Counted from the first letter of the stretch, positions 24,457 through 33,574 are shown. The stretch: 64,000 nt of DNA from Myxococcus guangdongensis (GCF_024198255.1 NZ_JAJVKW010000010.1:248001-312000), one strand, 5' to 3'. A program made the numbers and translations. The notes: generated by a model from the letters alone, not told the origin.

Positions 24457-24810
24457 CTACGGGTCCTCGAACATCGCCTGGAGCACCCTCCGGGCGAGCT
24501 TCACCTCCGGGTCGGAGCGACACGAGAGGAAGTCACAGATTTCCGCCACGTCGCCGGTGCGCTCGTGCTCGAACCCCTGGAAGAGCGTCTTGAGCGACAC
24601 GTCCAGGCCCACCGACAGCTTGCCCAGCGTGTCGAGCGAGGGAGAGAAGGACCCGCGCTCGATCCGACGGATGGCATCCACGGAGAGGTCACACCGCTCG
24701 GCCAGCACCTCCTGGGTGAGCTCACGGCTGTTACGGAGCTGGCGCACATGGCTGCCGAACTTGCGATGGAACCTCGTCCAGTTCGCTACCTTGTTTTTCG
24801 CTTTCTCCAT
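24457..24810 (-). CDS. XRE-family helix-turn-helix regulator
   Basis: 117 residues from the ATG at 24810. Residues 18-72 form the Cro/CI helix-turn-helix: HVRQLRNSRELTQEVLAERCDLSVDAIRRIERGSFSPSLDTLGKLSVGLDVSLKTLF. The C-terminal 40 residues (ICDFLSCRSDPEVKLARRVLQAMF) are helical and may form a dimer interface. Cytoplasmic. The receiver gene lies 85 bp downstream on the same strand. Target genes are unknown. Confidence 0.88.
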   Translation of the reverse strand: MEKAKNKVANWTRFHRKFGSHVRQLRNSRELTQEVLAERCDLSVDAIRRIERGSFSPSLDTLGKLSVGLDVSLKTLFQGFEHERTGDVAEICDFLSCRSDPEVKLARRVLQAMFEDP

Positions 24811-25042
24811 ATGAGTGGCGGATAACTTGGGGACGGTGCGGCCCAAGTGAAGTGAGTCTGTTGGCGTGTGGACCCTGGCATCGGCCTGTTCGCCAACTCG
24901 CAGGCCCTGTGTGTCGCAGACGCGCGCGAAACCAGGGGGCAAGGTGCGAGCGGGAGCGTGGTTCGGGCTCCCTTGGAGAGCAGGGGGCCTGGCAGGCCGG
25001 GAAAATGCGCGGGCGGAAGCTTTCGTCTACGCTGCACGCCGC

Positions 25043-26509
25043 ATGACGCATTCGGAAGTCGGGTGGGTGGGCGTCGGGCGCGTGCTCCGCGTCCTGGCCT
25101 GTGGCGGGCTGCTGACCGCGTGTGAAATCGGTTCCGAGGCACGTCCCCTCTCCGCGCCAGTCCCCGCGGCGGTGGCGACGCCCGCCGTGGCGTCACCGAG
25201 GCCCCCGGTGCCGGTGGCGCCCGTCGTTGCGCCTCGAAGGGTTTCTCCGGAGCCGTCCGAGCGGACCCGGTCGACGCGAGCGCTGGCGGTGAAGCTGGGT
25301 GCTCCGGGCGCGAAGGTGGATGACCCGTGCGTGGCGTCGGTGGCGCAGGGGTGCGCGCGCACCGCGCTGGCGCCCTTCTTCGAGTCGCTGGACGCGCTGT
25401 CGTCGGGTACGGCGAAGAAGCCCACCGTCATCGAGGCGTTCGGCAATTCACTCATCGCGGGTGACCGCATCGTGGACATCCTGAGGGATGACCTGGGCGC
25501 GGGCTTCGGCGCGGCGGGGCGGGGTGTGCTGTTGGTGGACCGGATGGCGCCCTACGGTGGGCGTGGCCGGGCGAGCCACAGCGCGAGTGGTTGGACGCCG
25601 CGCACGTTGGGCGAGCTGCGCGCGCCGCCGCTGCCGTTCGGAATCACCGGCGTGTACCACGTGGCCACGAAGGCGAAGGCGCGCAGCCGCTTCAAGCTGG
25701 AGGGTGAGGCGCACGGCACGCTGTGGTGGCTGGACGTCCCGGAAGGGGGCGCGCTCAGCGTGGTGAGCGGCGACACGGTGCTGGCGCGGACGACGCCGGA
25801 GGGCACGGGCGCGTCGCGCTCCACGCGCTTCGACCTGCCGTCCGGCGCGACGACGGTGGACGTGGTGGCCGAGGGCAAGGGCGCGGTGGTGCAGGGCGTG
25901 GTGCTCCAGCACGAGCGCCCCGGCATCGTCCTGGACATGTTGGGGGTGCCGTCCGCGGACGCGAGCCTGTACGCGCGACTGGAGGAGGGGGCGCTGCGCT
26001 CGCAGCTCACCGAGCGGGAGCCGAAGCTGCTGGTGTTCTTCCTGGGCGGCAACGAGTCCAAGCGCCTGGAGTGGAAGCGCACGGACCTGACGCGGCTGCG
26101 CGATGACCTGGGCGCGCTCTTGCGGCGGGCCCGCGTGGCGGCGCCCACGAGCGCGTGTCTGGTGGTGGGGCCGATGGACGCGGTGCGCGATTCGAAGGAC
26201 TCGGGCAAGGCCTTCACCCAGCGCCCGTTCCTGGAGGCGGTGGTGGAGGCGGAGCGCGAGGTGTCGCTCGCCGAGGGCTGCGCGTTCTTCAACCTGTACG
26301 AGGCGATGGGTGGAAAGGGCGCGCTGACGCGCTTCCACCAGTCCGGCTTCATGCATGACGACCTGGTGCACCCGCGTGGACGGGGGTTGGATGTGCTGGG
26401 GCATCTGGTGACGGACGCGCTGCTGCGCGCGTGGGTGGAGACGCCTCCGGCCCAAGGCCCCGTGGCCCAGGTGGCGCCACAGGCCGAGCGGGTGGAGGCC
26501 GTGCCATGA
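25043..26509 (+). CDS. SGNH/GDSL-fold hydrolase lipoprotein
   Basis: 488 residues from the ATG at 25043. A signal ending LRVLACGGLLTAC has a lipobox, then a Pro/Ala/Val-rich linker of about 50 residues. The SGNH fold follows: block I appears as EAFGNSLIAGDRIVD, with Ser in the GDS position, block III as FFLGGNES with the oxyanion Asn, and block V as MHDDLVHP with the Asp-x-x-His pair. Between blocks I and III is a beta-rich insert. Likely an ester or acetyl hydrolase acting on an envelope polymer or glycan in the periplasm. Its TGA overlaps the next ATG, so it is translated with a serine hydrolase. Confidence 0.85.
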   Translation: MTHSEVGWVGVGRVLRVLACGGLLTACEIGSEARPLSAPVPAAVATPAVASPRPPVPVAPVVAPRRVSPEPSERTRSTRALAVKLGAPGAKVDDPCVASVAQGCARTALAPFFESLDALSSGTAKKPTVIEAFGNSLIAGDRIVDILRDDLGAGFGAAGRGVLLVDRMAPYGGRGRASHSASGWTPRTLGELRAPPLPFGITGVYHVATKAKARSRFKLEGEAHGTLWWLDVPEGGALSVVSGDTVLARTTPEGTGASRSTRFDLPSGATTVDVVAEGKGAVVQGVVLQHERPGIVLDMLGVPSADASLYARLEEGALRSQLTEREPKLLVFFLGGNESKRLEWKRTDLTRLRDDLGALLRRARVAAPTSACLVVGPMDAVRDSKDSGKAFTQRPFLEAVVEAEREVSLAEGCAFFNLYEAMGGKGALTRFHQSGFMHDDLVHPRGRGLDVLGHLVTDALLRAWVETPPAQGPVAQVAPQAERVEAVP

Positions 26510-28728
26510 CGATGCGAAGCGCGGGGTGGCTGGCCGTCGTCCTCTGTGTCTCGACGCCGGTGGTCGCGGCGCCGAAGCTGCCGTCGGTCTGCGAGAGCGT
26601 GGAGGCCGACGAGGCTGGCGCCTCGCCGCGCGCGCTGCCCGAGGAGGTGACGAAGGCGCTGGATGCCATCGTCCGCTCGGAGCTGTCCCAGGGGCCCGTG
26701 GCGGGCCTGTCCGTGGCGGTGTCCCGCGGTGAGCAGCGGTGGGTGTGTGGTTATGGCTACCGCGACGTGACGAAGCGGCTGCCCGCGACGCCGCGCACCA
26801 CGTACCGGATGGCGTCCGTCACCAAGTCCTTCACCGCGGTGGCGGTGTTGCAGTTGGTGGAGCAGGGGAAGCTGTCGCTGGACGCGGACATCCACACGGT
26901 GGTGCCGACGTATCCGGCCAAGCAGTGGACCGTCACGGTGAAGGATTTGCTGGGACACCTGAGCGGCGTGCCCACGTACGACGGCGTGGCGTCGACCCAG
27001 AACGTGAAGGCGGTGAGCACCGAGGAGGCGCTGGCGCTGTTCTCCCAGAAGCCGCTCGCGTTCGAGCCGCGCTCCCGCTACCTGTACAGCACGTGGGGCT
27101 ACAACCTCTTGGGCGCGGCGGTGGAGTCCGCGTCCGGGCAGTCGTATCGCGACTATCTGCGCGAGCATGTCTTCCAGCCCGCGGGCATGGAGCACGCGGA
27201 CCTGGATGTCACCGCCACGCGCGATGAGCACCAGGCGGCGGGCTATCGGGTGAAGGACGGGGTGCTCAAGCCCTCTCGCTTCCTGGATGTGTCCAGCCGC
27301 TTCGGTGGTGGTGGGACGCGAGGGACGGTGGGGGACATGCTCGGCTTCGGTCGGGCGGTGCTGGCGCACCGGCTGGTGTCTCGCGACACGATGGGGAAGA
27401 TGCAGGCGTCCATGGCCACGAGCGACGGGCGGCTGACGGACTACGGCATGGGCTTCGCGACCTATCCGCTGCGCGGTCACTACCTGGTGGCGCACGCGGG
27501 AGGGCAGCCGGAGACGACGACGTTGCTGGTGATGTTCCCGGCGGAGGACACGGTCATCTCGCTGGCCACGAACATCGAGGGCGAGGCGAAGCGCCTGCGC
27601 CGGCTGTCCATCCGGTTGATGGAGGGGGTGCTGGAGCAGGGCGTCACGCGGAGAGATGCGCACTTCACGGACCCGGTGGACTCGGTGGTGTACGAGGGGC
27701 TGGGGCGCATCGCGAGCTATGGGCTCGCGTACCACCTGTGGGCCACGCGTGGGCCGGGCTCGCTGCCGGCGGACGAGGATTTGCCGGGGGCGTTCACCCG
27801 GGTGTCGGAGCTGCTGGACCGCAAGGCGATTGCGCGGGATGGCAAGGTGGCGCTGGAGCGCATCCGCAGTGGGCATGACCCTCGGTTGGGGTCGGTGTTC
27901 ATCCGCGTGGGCGCGCAGATGGCGCGCACGTTGGAGAAGGCGCAGGGCCCGGAGCGGCTGCTGGCGTATCCAGCGGAGGGGCCGCTGTCGTTCTTCGCGG
28001 ACTACCTGGCGGCGTGTGACGCGCAGGGGGTGCAGGACACGGAGCGCTTCGGTGAGCCGCTGCGCTCGGACCTGCTGCGGTTCGTGGCGGGGTGGAAGCG
28101 CGCGGAGGTGCCGGAGCTGCGGCGTCAGCGGCTGGACGAGGAGTCGAACCCGGAGCCGCGTTGGGCGGTGGTGAAGAAGGCGGCGGGGCTGTCGCCGGAC
28201 GTGCGGCCGGACTACTCGGACGAGATGCTGCGCATCGCGGAGCGCTTCGCGTGGCGCAAGCAGCAGGCGGGGCGGCTGCGCTGGCTGGAGCGCGCGGTGG
28301 AGCTGCATCCGCGGAGCGTGGACGCGCGGCTGGCGTTGTCGCAGGCGCTGCTCGTGGCGAAGCGGGACGAGGAGGTGCTGGGGCACCTGCGCGAGGCGCT
28401 CGCGACGCCTCAGGGGATGTTGGCGCTGGCGCCGACGCAGCTGCTCAAGCGCGTGGCGGAGGCGGAGTCTCCGCGCGTGGGGCTGGGGCTGCTGCGCGCG
28501 GCGGTGGCGCTGCATCCGGAGTCGCCGGAGTTGTGGGAGGCGCTGGCGAAGCGGGAGAAGGCGCAGGGGCACAAAGCCGAGGCGAAGGCGGCGCTGCGTC
28601 AGGCGCGCCGCGCGCGTGAGGCCCGGCCGGAGCCCTCGGTGGACCCGGCGAGCCGGAGCGGTGGAGACCGGGGCGCGGGCCCCGTGCCGGATGACCACGG
28701 ATTGGTGCGCCCGCGTCCGTCGCCTTGA
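26506..28728 (+). CDS. periplasmic serine hydrolase, class C beta-lactamase-like, with C-terminal TPR-like region
   Basis: 740 residues from the ATG at 26506, overlapping the previous stop as ATGA. Signal peptide AGWLAVVLCVSTPVVAAPK. The beta-lactamase/transpeptidase fold covers about 45-385: SxxK in MASVTKSFTAV (catalytic Ser about 106), the Tyr motif YSTWGYNLLG, and a HxG-type third motif LVAHAGGQPE. Such proteins are usually esterases, D-aminopeptidases or peptidoglycan-active hydrolases rather than true lactamases. The C-terminal half has helical repeats (WLERAVELHPRSVDARLALSQALLVAKRDEEVL) of TPR type. It pairs with the SGNH lipoprotein, suggesting joint action on cell-envelope polymers. 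Confidence 0.85.
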   Translation: MTMRSAGWLAVVLCVSTPVVAAPKLPSVCESVEADEAGASPRALPEEVTKALDAIVRSELSQGPVAGLSVAVSRGEQRWVCGYGYRDVTKRLPATPRTTYRMASVTKSFTAVAVLQLVEQGKLSLDADIHTVVPTYPAKQWTVTVKDLLGHLSGVPTYDGVASTQNVKAVSTEEALALFSQKPLAFEPRSRYLYSTWGYNLLGAAVESASGQSYRDYLREHVFQPAGMEHADLDVTATRDEHQAAGYRVKDGVLKPSRFLDVSSRFGGGGTRGTVGDMLGFGRAVLAHRLVSRDTMGKMQASMATSDGRLTDYGMGFATYPLRGHYLVAHAGGQPETTTLLVMFPAEDTVISLATNIEGEAKRLRRLSIRLMEGVLEQGVTRRDAHFTDPVDSVVYEGLGRIASYGLAYHLWATRGPGSLPADEDLPGAFTRVSELLDRKAIARDGKVALERIRSGHDPRLGSVFIRVGAQMARTLEKAQGPERLLAYPAEGPLSFFADYLAACDAQGVQDTERFGEPLRSDLLRFVAGWKRAEVPELRRQRLDEESNPEPRWAVVKKAAGLSPDVRPDYSDEMLRIAERFAWRKQQAGRLRWLERAVELHPRSVDARLALSQALLVAKRDEEVLGHLREALATPQGMLALAPTQLLKRVAEAESPRVGLGLLRAAVALHPESPELWEALAKREKAQGHKAEAKAALRQARRAREARPEPSVDPASRSGGDRGAGPVPDDHGLVRPRPSP

Positions 28729-28845
28729 GCGGGTGGCTCGTTCTTTGAGTCCTCGAGGGCAGACGGGCAGGCGCCGCGCGTGCTTCGCTCCGGTGGTGTC
28801 CCGCTGTGTCCTTGCGCGTGTGGCGACTGTGCGAGGATGTGAAGC

Positions 28846-29745
28846 GTGTCCGAGCTCGTGTGTCCCTTCTGCCAGGTCCCCGTGGGCGCTGGTGTCCTTC
28901 GCTGCGGTGGCTGCGGCGCCTCCTTCCTCGCCTCGCCTCCGCCCGACTCGGGCGCCCCGGTGTGCGCCGTCCATCCCCAGTGGATGAGCCAGCATGCCTG
29001 TGAGCGCTGCGGCGCCTTCGCATGCGCCCGGTGTCTGCGCCGAGGTCCACGGCAGGAGCTGGTCTGCGAGATGTGCCACGCCCGCGTGCCCCACGCCCTG
29101 CTCCCCTGGGACCAACGCGCCGAGCTCGGCTGGGTCAAGGCGTTCTGGAAGACGTGCGTCGAGGTGATGCTTCGCCCCGTCACCACCTTCGAGCGCATGT
29201 CGCGCGAGGCGTCGGTGGGCGACTCGCTCGTCTTCGCCGGCCTCACCGCGTTCGTGGGCTCCTTCTCCACCTGGCTCCTCTACACCCTCTTCCTGCTCGC
29301 CTTCCCCTACGAGACCTTCCCCGCCAGCGGCTCCGACAACGAGACCAACCCGCTCCTCTACCGCGGCGTCGCCGTGGTCCTCTTCGTCGTCTGCATGATG
29401 CTGGTGCCGTTGATGAGCATGGGCCTCACGCTCGTGGCCGCGGGGCTGGACCACCTGGTGCTCAAGGTCGCGGGCGCACAGGGCTCGTTCAGGACGACGC
29501 TGCGCGGCCATGCCCTGGCCCAGGGCGTCTACCTCGCGGGCCTGGTGCCCTTCTGCAGCATGTACGTGCTGCCCTTCTGGAGCCTCGGCGTCCGCGTCTC
29601 CGCGTACCGCAGCCTGCACGGTGTCGGCTGGGGCCCCGCGGTGTTCGGCGCGCTGCTGATTCCGGCGCTCACCTGCTGCATCGGCGTGGGCAGCTACGTG
29701 GCCATCGTGACCGCCATCCTCGCGCCCGGGGCCCTCAAGCTCTGA
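28846..29745 (+). CDS. zinc-finger plus Yip1-like polytopic membrane protein
   Basis: 299 residues, GTG start with GAGGATG upstream. Residues 1-85 hold several Cys/His pairs: CPFCQVPVGAGVLRCGGCG, then HPQWMSQHACERCGAFACARCLRR and VCEMCH, a B-box-like arrangement with at least two zinc sites. Residues about 115-299 are hydrophobic with five helices, starting RPVTTFERMSREASVGDSLVFAGL, the opening of Yip1/YIPF1 domain proteins. Located in the inner membrane with the zinc finger in the cytoplasm. Function unknown in bacteria. It is alone in its orientation. Confidence 0.85.
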   Translation: MSELVCPFCQVPVGAGVLRCGGCGASFLASPPPDSGAPVCAVHPQWMSQHACERCGAFACARCLRRGPRQELVCEMCHARVPHALLPWDQRAELGWVKAFWKTCVEVMLRPVTTFERMSREASVGDSLVFAGLTAFVGSFSTWLLYTLFLLAFPYETFPASGSDNETNPLLYRGVAVVLFVVCMMLVPLMSMGLTLVAAGLDHLVLKVAGAQGSFRTTLRGHALAQGVYLAGLVPFCSMYVLPFWSLGVRVSAYRSLHGVGWGPAVFGALLIPALTCCIGVGSYVAIVTAILAPGALKL

Positions 29746-29754
29746 CGCGCGCCC

Positions 29755-30186
29755 TCAGTGCTTCGCGTCGGCGCTGCGTGGAGGCGCCGGTTCCTTCGCG
29801 GCGCGGCGGCGCTGGGCGCGCTCGTGCACCTGCTTGAACTGGAGCGACAGCTCCGCGAGTTCCTCGTCCGTGGCGTGCTCCAGGTCCGTGAAGAAGTTCC
29901 GGGCATGCCGCTGCGAGCGGATGAGCTCGTCCAGCTTGAGGTGGATGGCCCTCGCATCCCGGTTCTGGGTGGCCTGGATGACGAACACCATCAGGAAGGT
30001 GATGACCGTCGTCGCCGTGTTGATGACGAGCTGCCAGGTGTCGCTGAAGTGGAACAGCGGCCCCGACACCAACCACAGGACCACCACCGCGACCGCCAGG
30101 AGCAACGCCTGGATGGAGCCCACGCGCTCGGACACGCCCTGGGCGAACTTGTGGAAGCGCTCGTGCATCCCCCGAAAGGTGCTCAC
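29755..30186 (-). CDS. low-affinity iron permease family protein
   Basis: 143 residues, GTG at 30186 (an ATG at 30168 is also possible). Two membrane helices, IQALLLAVAVVVLWLVSGPLFHFSDTWQL and VINTATTVITFLMVFVIQATQNRDARAIHLKLDELI, are the conserved core of the low-affinity iron permease family (Pfam Iron_permease). The C-terminal part is charged and helical. The family name comes from fungal Fet4-like proteins; transport has not been shown for the short bacterial members. It lies 51 bp after the lipoprotein gene on the same strand. Confidence 0.85.
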   Translation of the reverse strand: MSTFRGMHERFHKFAQGVSERVGSIQALLLAVAVVVLWLVSGPLFHFSDTWQLVINTATTVITFLMVFVIQATQNRDARAIHLKLDELIRSQRHARNFFTDLEHATDEELAELSLQFKQVHERAQRRRAAKEPAPPRSADAKH

Positions 30187-30237
30187 GAGCGGGAGGGATG
30201 GCTTGGCCGCTCGGATGCCTGCCCGTCCCCCGGGGGA

Positions 30238-31335
30238 CTACTGCGTCGCCGAGGCGCCCGCGGTCGGGATGGCGGCGGTGACGGTGCGCTGCTTGGGCCA
30301 GAAGCGCGCGTCATGCACGTCGTCCAACGAGGCGATGCGCTTCTTCGTGCGCGCGTCGTAGACGCGGGCGTGGGCCTCCGCGCTCACCAGGAGCAGCGCG
30401 CCCCTCACCCGCACGGCCACCACCTCCGTGGGGGGCAGCGACAGGGACTCGGGCTCCAACAGGCGGTCCTCCGACTCCCACCGCAAGGGCAGCATCAACA
30501 CCGGCAGCTCCGTCGCCGCGCGCCAGGCGAACAGCGGCCCACCATGCGTCTCCAGCGAGACCCAGGCGCCGTACTCGGTATGGCCCTTGTCCTTCACCAC
30601 CGCGTCCAGGCGCACCGCGTCTTCACTGCCCTCGGAGAGCTCCGTCGAGACGGGGTCGTCCGGGTCCGTGCCGTCGGTGGAGGACACCAGCTGGCTCGCG
30701 GTGGCCAGCGCGCTCGTGCCCGGCGCGTCCTCGGTCTCGTACACCGTGGCGACCGACTCGATGCGCTTCCACGTCTCTCCTTCACGGCGGTACGCGTGGG
30801 CCAGCCCTGGGCTGCTGCCCTCCATCTCCGGCACCATCAGCTTGCGGCCGTCGACGACGAAGAACTCCTCGCCGCGCTCCTCCTTGCGCGCCAGCCCCTC
30901 GAGCTGGGAGACGAGCGCCACCACCTGGCCTCGCGCGTCGAAGCCGACCGTGTCCGTGAGGCCCTCGGCGGGCAGCGGCAGTGGGACACCCTGGGCGGAG
31001 TCGAAGTCCACCTTCCAGGCGCGCGGCTGCACGCTGTTGTTGCCCCGGTCCATCAGGACGCCCTGCTTGCCGTCCGGGCTCCACGCCAGGCTGACCCGCG
31101 CGCAGGGAGCCTCCACGGTGGTCAGGGCCTTGCGTATGCCCGTGGTCTCCTGCCGCAGCCAAGTACAGCCCGCCGGCGCCGCGTCCTGGAGGAGCGACAG
31201 CGAGAAGGCGGGCAAGGGCTCGGGGGCGGGCTTGGGCGCCGCGGGCGTCTCGGGGACGGGGTCCTGTGACTTCTTGCAAGCGCCACCCATCAGCAGGGTG
31301 CCGAGGAAGAACGCGGGGCCGAGATGGCGGAGCAT
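30238..31335 (-). CDS. lipoprotein with beta-propeller-like repeats
   Basis: 365 residues. LGPAFFLGTLLMGGAC at the N-terminus gives a lipobox (GGAC), then Lys-Lys and a Pro/Ala linker. The rest alternates short strands such as RVSLAWSPDGKQGVLMDR, FVVDGRKLMVPEM, LLLVSAEAHARVYDARTKKRIASL, which suggests a WD/TolB-like propeller that may bind partner proteins at the membrane. No enzyme motif is seen. It is upstream of the iron permease gene on the same strand, and the palindrome GTCCCCCGGGGGAC overlaps its stop codon. Confidence 0.75.
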   Translation of the reverse strand: MLRHLGPAFFLGTLLMGGACKKSQDPVPETPAAPKPAPEPLPAFSLSLLQDAAPAGCTWLRQETTGIRKALTTVEAPCARVSLAWSPDGKQGVLMDRGNNSVQPRAWKVDFDSAQGVPLPLPAEGLTDTVGFDARGQVVALVSQLEGLARKEERGEEFFVVDGRKLMVPEMEGSSPGLAHAYRREGETWKRIESVATVYETEDAPGTSALATASQLVSSTDGTDPDDPVSTELSEGSEDAVRLDAVVKDKGHTEYGAWVSLETHGGPLFAWRAATELPVLMLPLRWESEDRLLEPESLSLPPTEVVAVRVRGALLLVSAEAHARVYDARTKKRIASLDDVHDARFWPKQRTVTAAIPTAGASATQ

Positions 31336-31498
31336 GGAGGCTCTCCGGTGCGGGGTTCGTTCACACCATCGCAGAACGGCCGGAGTGGGAGGAAGTCACC
31401 CTCGGAGTAGAGGGCGATGAAGTTTCCGATAGCCCACTCGCGCATGGGTGCCATTCACCCCGCTCCCCGCGTCACGACGCGTCGCTTCCGGGAGGAAC

Positions 31499-31972
31499 TC
31501 AGACGAGCCAACCGCTCTCGTCGAGGAACAGGGCCTCGGTGAACATCGCGTCGTCCTCTTCCTGCTCGGCCTGCGCGTTGTCGAGGTAGAGGCTCTCGCC
31601 GTCCTTGACGATGTGCAACACCCGAAGGTCCTCGCGGGCTTGGGGCGCCAGGGTGAGCGGATTGTCGGAGAGCACGACGAAGTTGGCGCGCTGGCCGGGC
31701 TCGAGCGTGCCCTGGGGTTGGGGCTCGACATCGCCGGAGGCCGCGGCGTCGGTGGTGGTGGGGTCATCGACGATGGCGGGAATCATGGTGCCGCCCCGCA
31801 GCGAGACGACCTCGGTGTCGGGGCCGCGCAGCGCGAGGATGTCGGCGCGGGTGCCCACGGCGAGGATGCGACCGGCCTGGAGGGCGATGGCCTCGGCGGT
31901 GGGCTGTTGGTCGTTCATGGTGAGGAGGGTGCCACCCTCGAAGATGCGGTCCGCGGGCTGGGTGGGGCTCAT
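31499..31972 (-). pseudogene. internally deleted amidohydrolase (YtcJ-type)
   Basis: 157 codons from the ATG at 31972 stay open but encode only the two ends of an amidohydrolase. Residues 8-70 (RIFEGGTLLTMNDQQPTAEAIALQAGRILAVGTRADILALRGP...MIPAIVDD) are the normal N-terminal beta-sandwich, ending exactly where family members read PGxxDxHxH. The next recognisable part (residue 88 on, GTLEPGQRANFVVLSDNPL..., LRVLHIVKDGESLYLD) is the normal C-terminal end of the same fold. The metal-binding barrel, roughly 400 residues in full-length relatives, is absent, with PTTTDAAASGDVEPQPQ at the join. No catalytic activity is expected. Confidence 0.75.
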
Positions 31973-32193
31973 GGCGTGGGCTCGGGAGAGGAGGTTGCTC
32001 CTGGAAGGTGTTGTCTCGCGCGGAGCACGTCCACCCGAGCGTGAGGTGTCGCGCCGTCGCCCGAGAGGTTGCCCGCTGTGATGGGGGTGCCGTGCGGCCA
32101 GTCCCTGGGTCTGCCGGCGTGTGTTGCTCGTGACGGGGGGCGTCCCCACGCTGCGGGTGGGGTGGAGCGCTGACGGGCCGCCTCGCGCATGCC

Positions 32194-32913
32194 ATGTCAC
32201 TCGACCTGACGGAACCCAATGTCCAGGAGCAGGTCATCTCGCTGGGGACGCTGGTGGCGGACCTGCTCGGCGTGTTCTCCGGCTCGGTGCTGGGCGCGCT
32301 GTTGGCCGAGCGTCGGAAGATGGACCTGATGGGCTTCCTCGTCCTGGGCCTGGTGTCGGGCGTGGGCGGCGGCATCCTTCGCGACACGCTGTTGCAGGTG
32401 GGGCCTCCGCTGGTGTTGGTGAAGCCGGCGTATCTGGTCGCGGCGTTCACGGGGGCGTTCGCGGCGTTCCTCTTCGAGCTGCGGCACGGGCCGACGGTGA
32501 AGCTCTTGTCGGCGCTGGACGCGCTGACGCTCGGCTCGTTCGCGGTGGCGGGCACGCAGCGCACGCTGGAGGTGGGGCTCAGTCCGGGGACGGCGGTGTT
32601 GATTGGCATCATCACCGCGGCGGGGGGCGGCATCATCCGCGACGTGCTCATCCGGCGCACGCCCACGGTGATGAGACCGGAGCCCGGGTACTACGCCATC
32701 GCCGCGCTCGCGGCGAGCCTGGTGTGTCTGGCGCTCTCGCTCACGGGGCACCGGCGTCTGGCGTTGGTGGCGGGCATGGCGGTGGGCGCGCTGGTGCGCC
32801 TCATCTCCGTGCGGCGCGGGTGGCGGCTGCCGGTGAAGCGCTCGCGGCAGCCTCCCAGGAAGGGTGATGACTTCGGTGGACCTCCGGACCGCGAGGAGTG
32901 GGTGAAGCCGTGA
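32194..32913 (+). CDS. TRIC-type (UPF0126) trimeric cation channel family protein
   Basis: 239 residues with about seven hydrophobic helices. The family's internal duplication is plain: LVLGLVSGVGGGILRDTLLQVG near residue 55 and IGIITAAGGGIIRDVLIRRTP near residue 145, each carrying the GGGxxRD signature of the YicG/UPF0126 family. Bacterial and archaeal TRIC homologues form trimeric K+-permeable channels in the inner membrane. The C-terminus is a charged cytoplasmic tail (KRSRQPPRKGDDFGGPPDREEW). No Shine-Dalgarno is seen near the ATG. It faces two small genes convergently. Confidence 0.88.
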   Translation: MSLDLTEPNVQEQVISLGTLVADLLGVFSGSVLGALLAERRKMDLMGFLVLGLVSGVGGGILRDTLLQVGPPLVLVKPAYLVAAFTGAFAAFLFELRHGPTVKLLSALDALTLGSFAVAGTQRTLEVGLSPGTAVLIGIITAAGGGIIRDVLIRRTPTVMRPEPGYYAIAALAASLVCLALSLTGHRRLALVAGMAVGALVRLISVRRGWRLPVKRSRQPPRKGDDFGGPPDREEWVKP

Positions 32914-32922
32914 GATGACGGC

Positions 32923-33123
32923 TCAGGGCTTCTTCTTCTCGTTCTCGCGGAGGACCTCGGCGGGGAGGTTGCGTCGGAAGGGACGCAGCAGCGCCGAGAC
33001 GACGGGCGCGAGGGGGATGGGCAGGGCGACGAGGATGAGGATGAAGACGAGTCGAAGCGCGCGACGGAGAGGTCGCGCCACGGCGCACGCGACGTCGCGT
33101 GCCCGCGTCAGAAACCGGGACAT
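32923..33123 (-). CDS. small single-helix membrane protein
   Basis: 66 residues, ATG at 33123 with AGGAG seven bases upstream. A basic N-terminal amphipathic stretch (RARDVACAVARPLRRALR) is followed by one membrane helix (LVFILILVALPIPLAPVVSALL) and a charged tail (RPFRRNLPAEVLRENEKKKP). No family was recognised. Such short basic one-helix proteins often modulate a membrane partner, but nothing here shows which. It is 52 bp after the next gene upstream on the same strand. Confidence 0.55.
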   Translation of the reverse strand: MSRFLTRARDVACAVARPLRRALRLVFILILVALPIPLAPVVSALLRPFRRNLPAEVLRENEKKKP

Positions 33124-33175
33124 GGGTGCTCCTGGGACGTGAGTGGGCTCTTCCGGAAAGGGACTCCGGAAGGAC

Positions 33176-33469
33176 TCAGTGCAGGAGCGACCGATGGAGC
33201 AGGAAGCGTCGAGCGGTGCGGCGGGGTGGCTCGGGCGCCCGTGGCTCGGTGCCGCCAACCGGGGCGATGATGAAGGGCGCGGGGCCCGCGAGGTGCCGCG
33301 CGTAACGCACCAGCTCGGGCGCGCTGTGGACAGTGGTGGAGCCACCGGCCTGGACGGCGGCGGCCACCGGGCGCGCGGGCGGCTGCGCCATGGCCCCCGT
33401 CCCCACGAGCGTCAGACTGGCGAGGACCAGTCGGAGCCAGCGCAGGAGACGGTGGGAGGGCCGATACAT
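33176..33469 (-). CDS. small exported hypothetical protein
   Basis: 97 residues, ATG at 33469. The N-terminus RLLRWLRLVLASLTLVGTGAMAQ is a signal peptide with an AMA|Q-like cleavage site. The mature part is short, with Pro, Ala and Arg-rich sequence (PVAAAVQAGGSTTVHSAPELVRYARHLAGPAPFIIAPVGG) and a basic end. No cysteine and no known motif. Possibly co-transcribed with the 66-residue gene 52 bp downstream. Confidence 0.5.
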   Translation of the reverse strand: MYRPSHRLLRWLRLVLASLTLVGTGAMAQPPARPVAAAVQAGGSTTVHSAPELVRYARHLAGPAPFIIAPVGGTEPRAPEPPRRTARRFLLHRSLLH

Positions 33470-33574
33470 TCGAGGTGAACCTAGCCAGGGGCTGGCGCGA
33501 GTCAACGGGTGCGGCGTGCCCGGTCGGCCCCACCCGTGTGCGCGGGGTGGGGCCGTTGAATCCATGCCCGCGGG

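Noticed and set aside
25552..29619. 1355-codon open frame on the minus strand
   Set aside because: It runs antisense to the SGNH and serine hydrolase genes, which have clear motifs. Its Arg/His/Leu-rich translation shows no domain and is a by-product of GC-rich codon bias.
30225..30238. GTCCCCCGGGGGAC palindrome at the end of a lipoprotein gene
   Set aside because: Loopless C/G palindrome of a sort expected by chance in this GC range; weak as a terminator and not placed as an operator.
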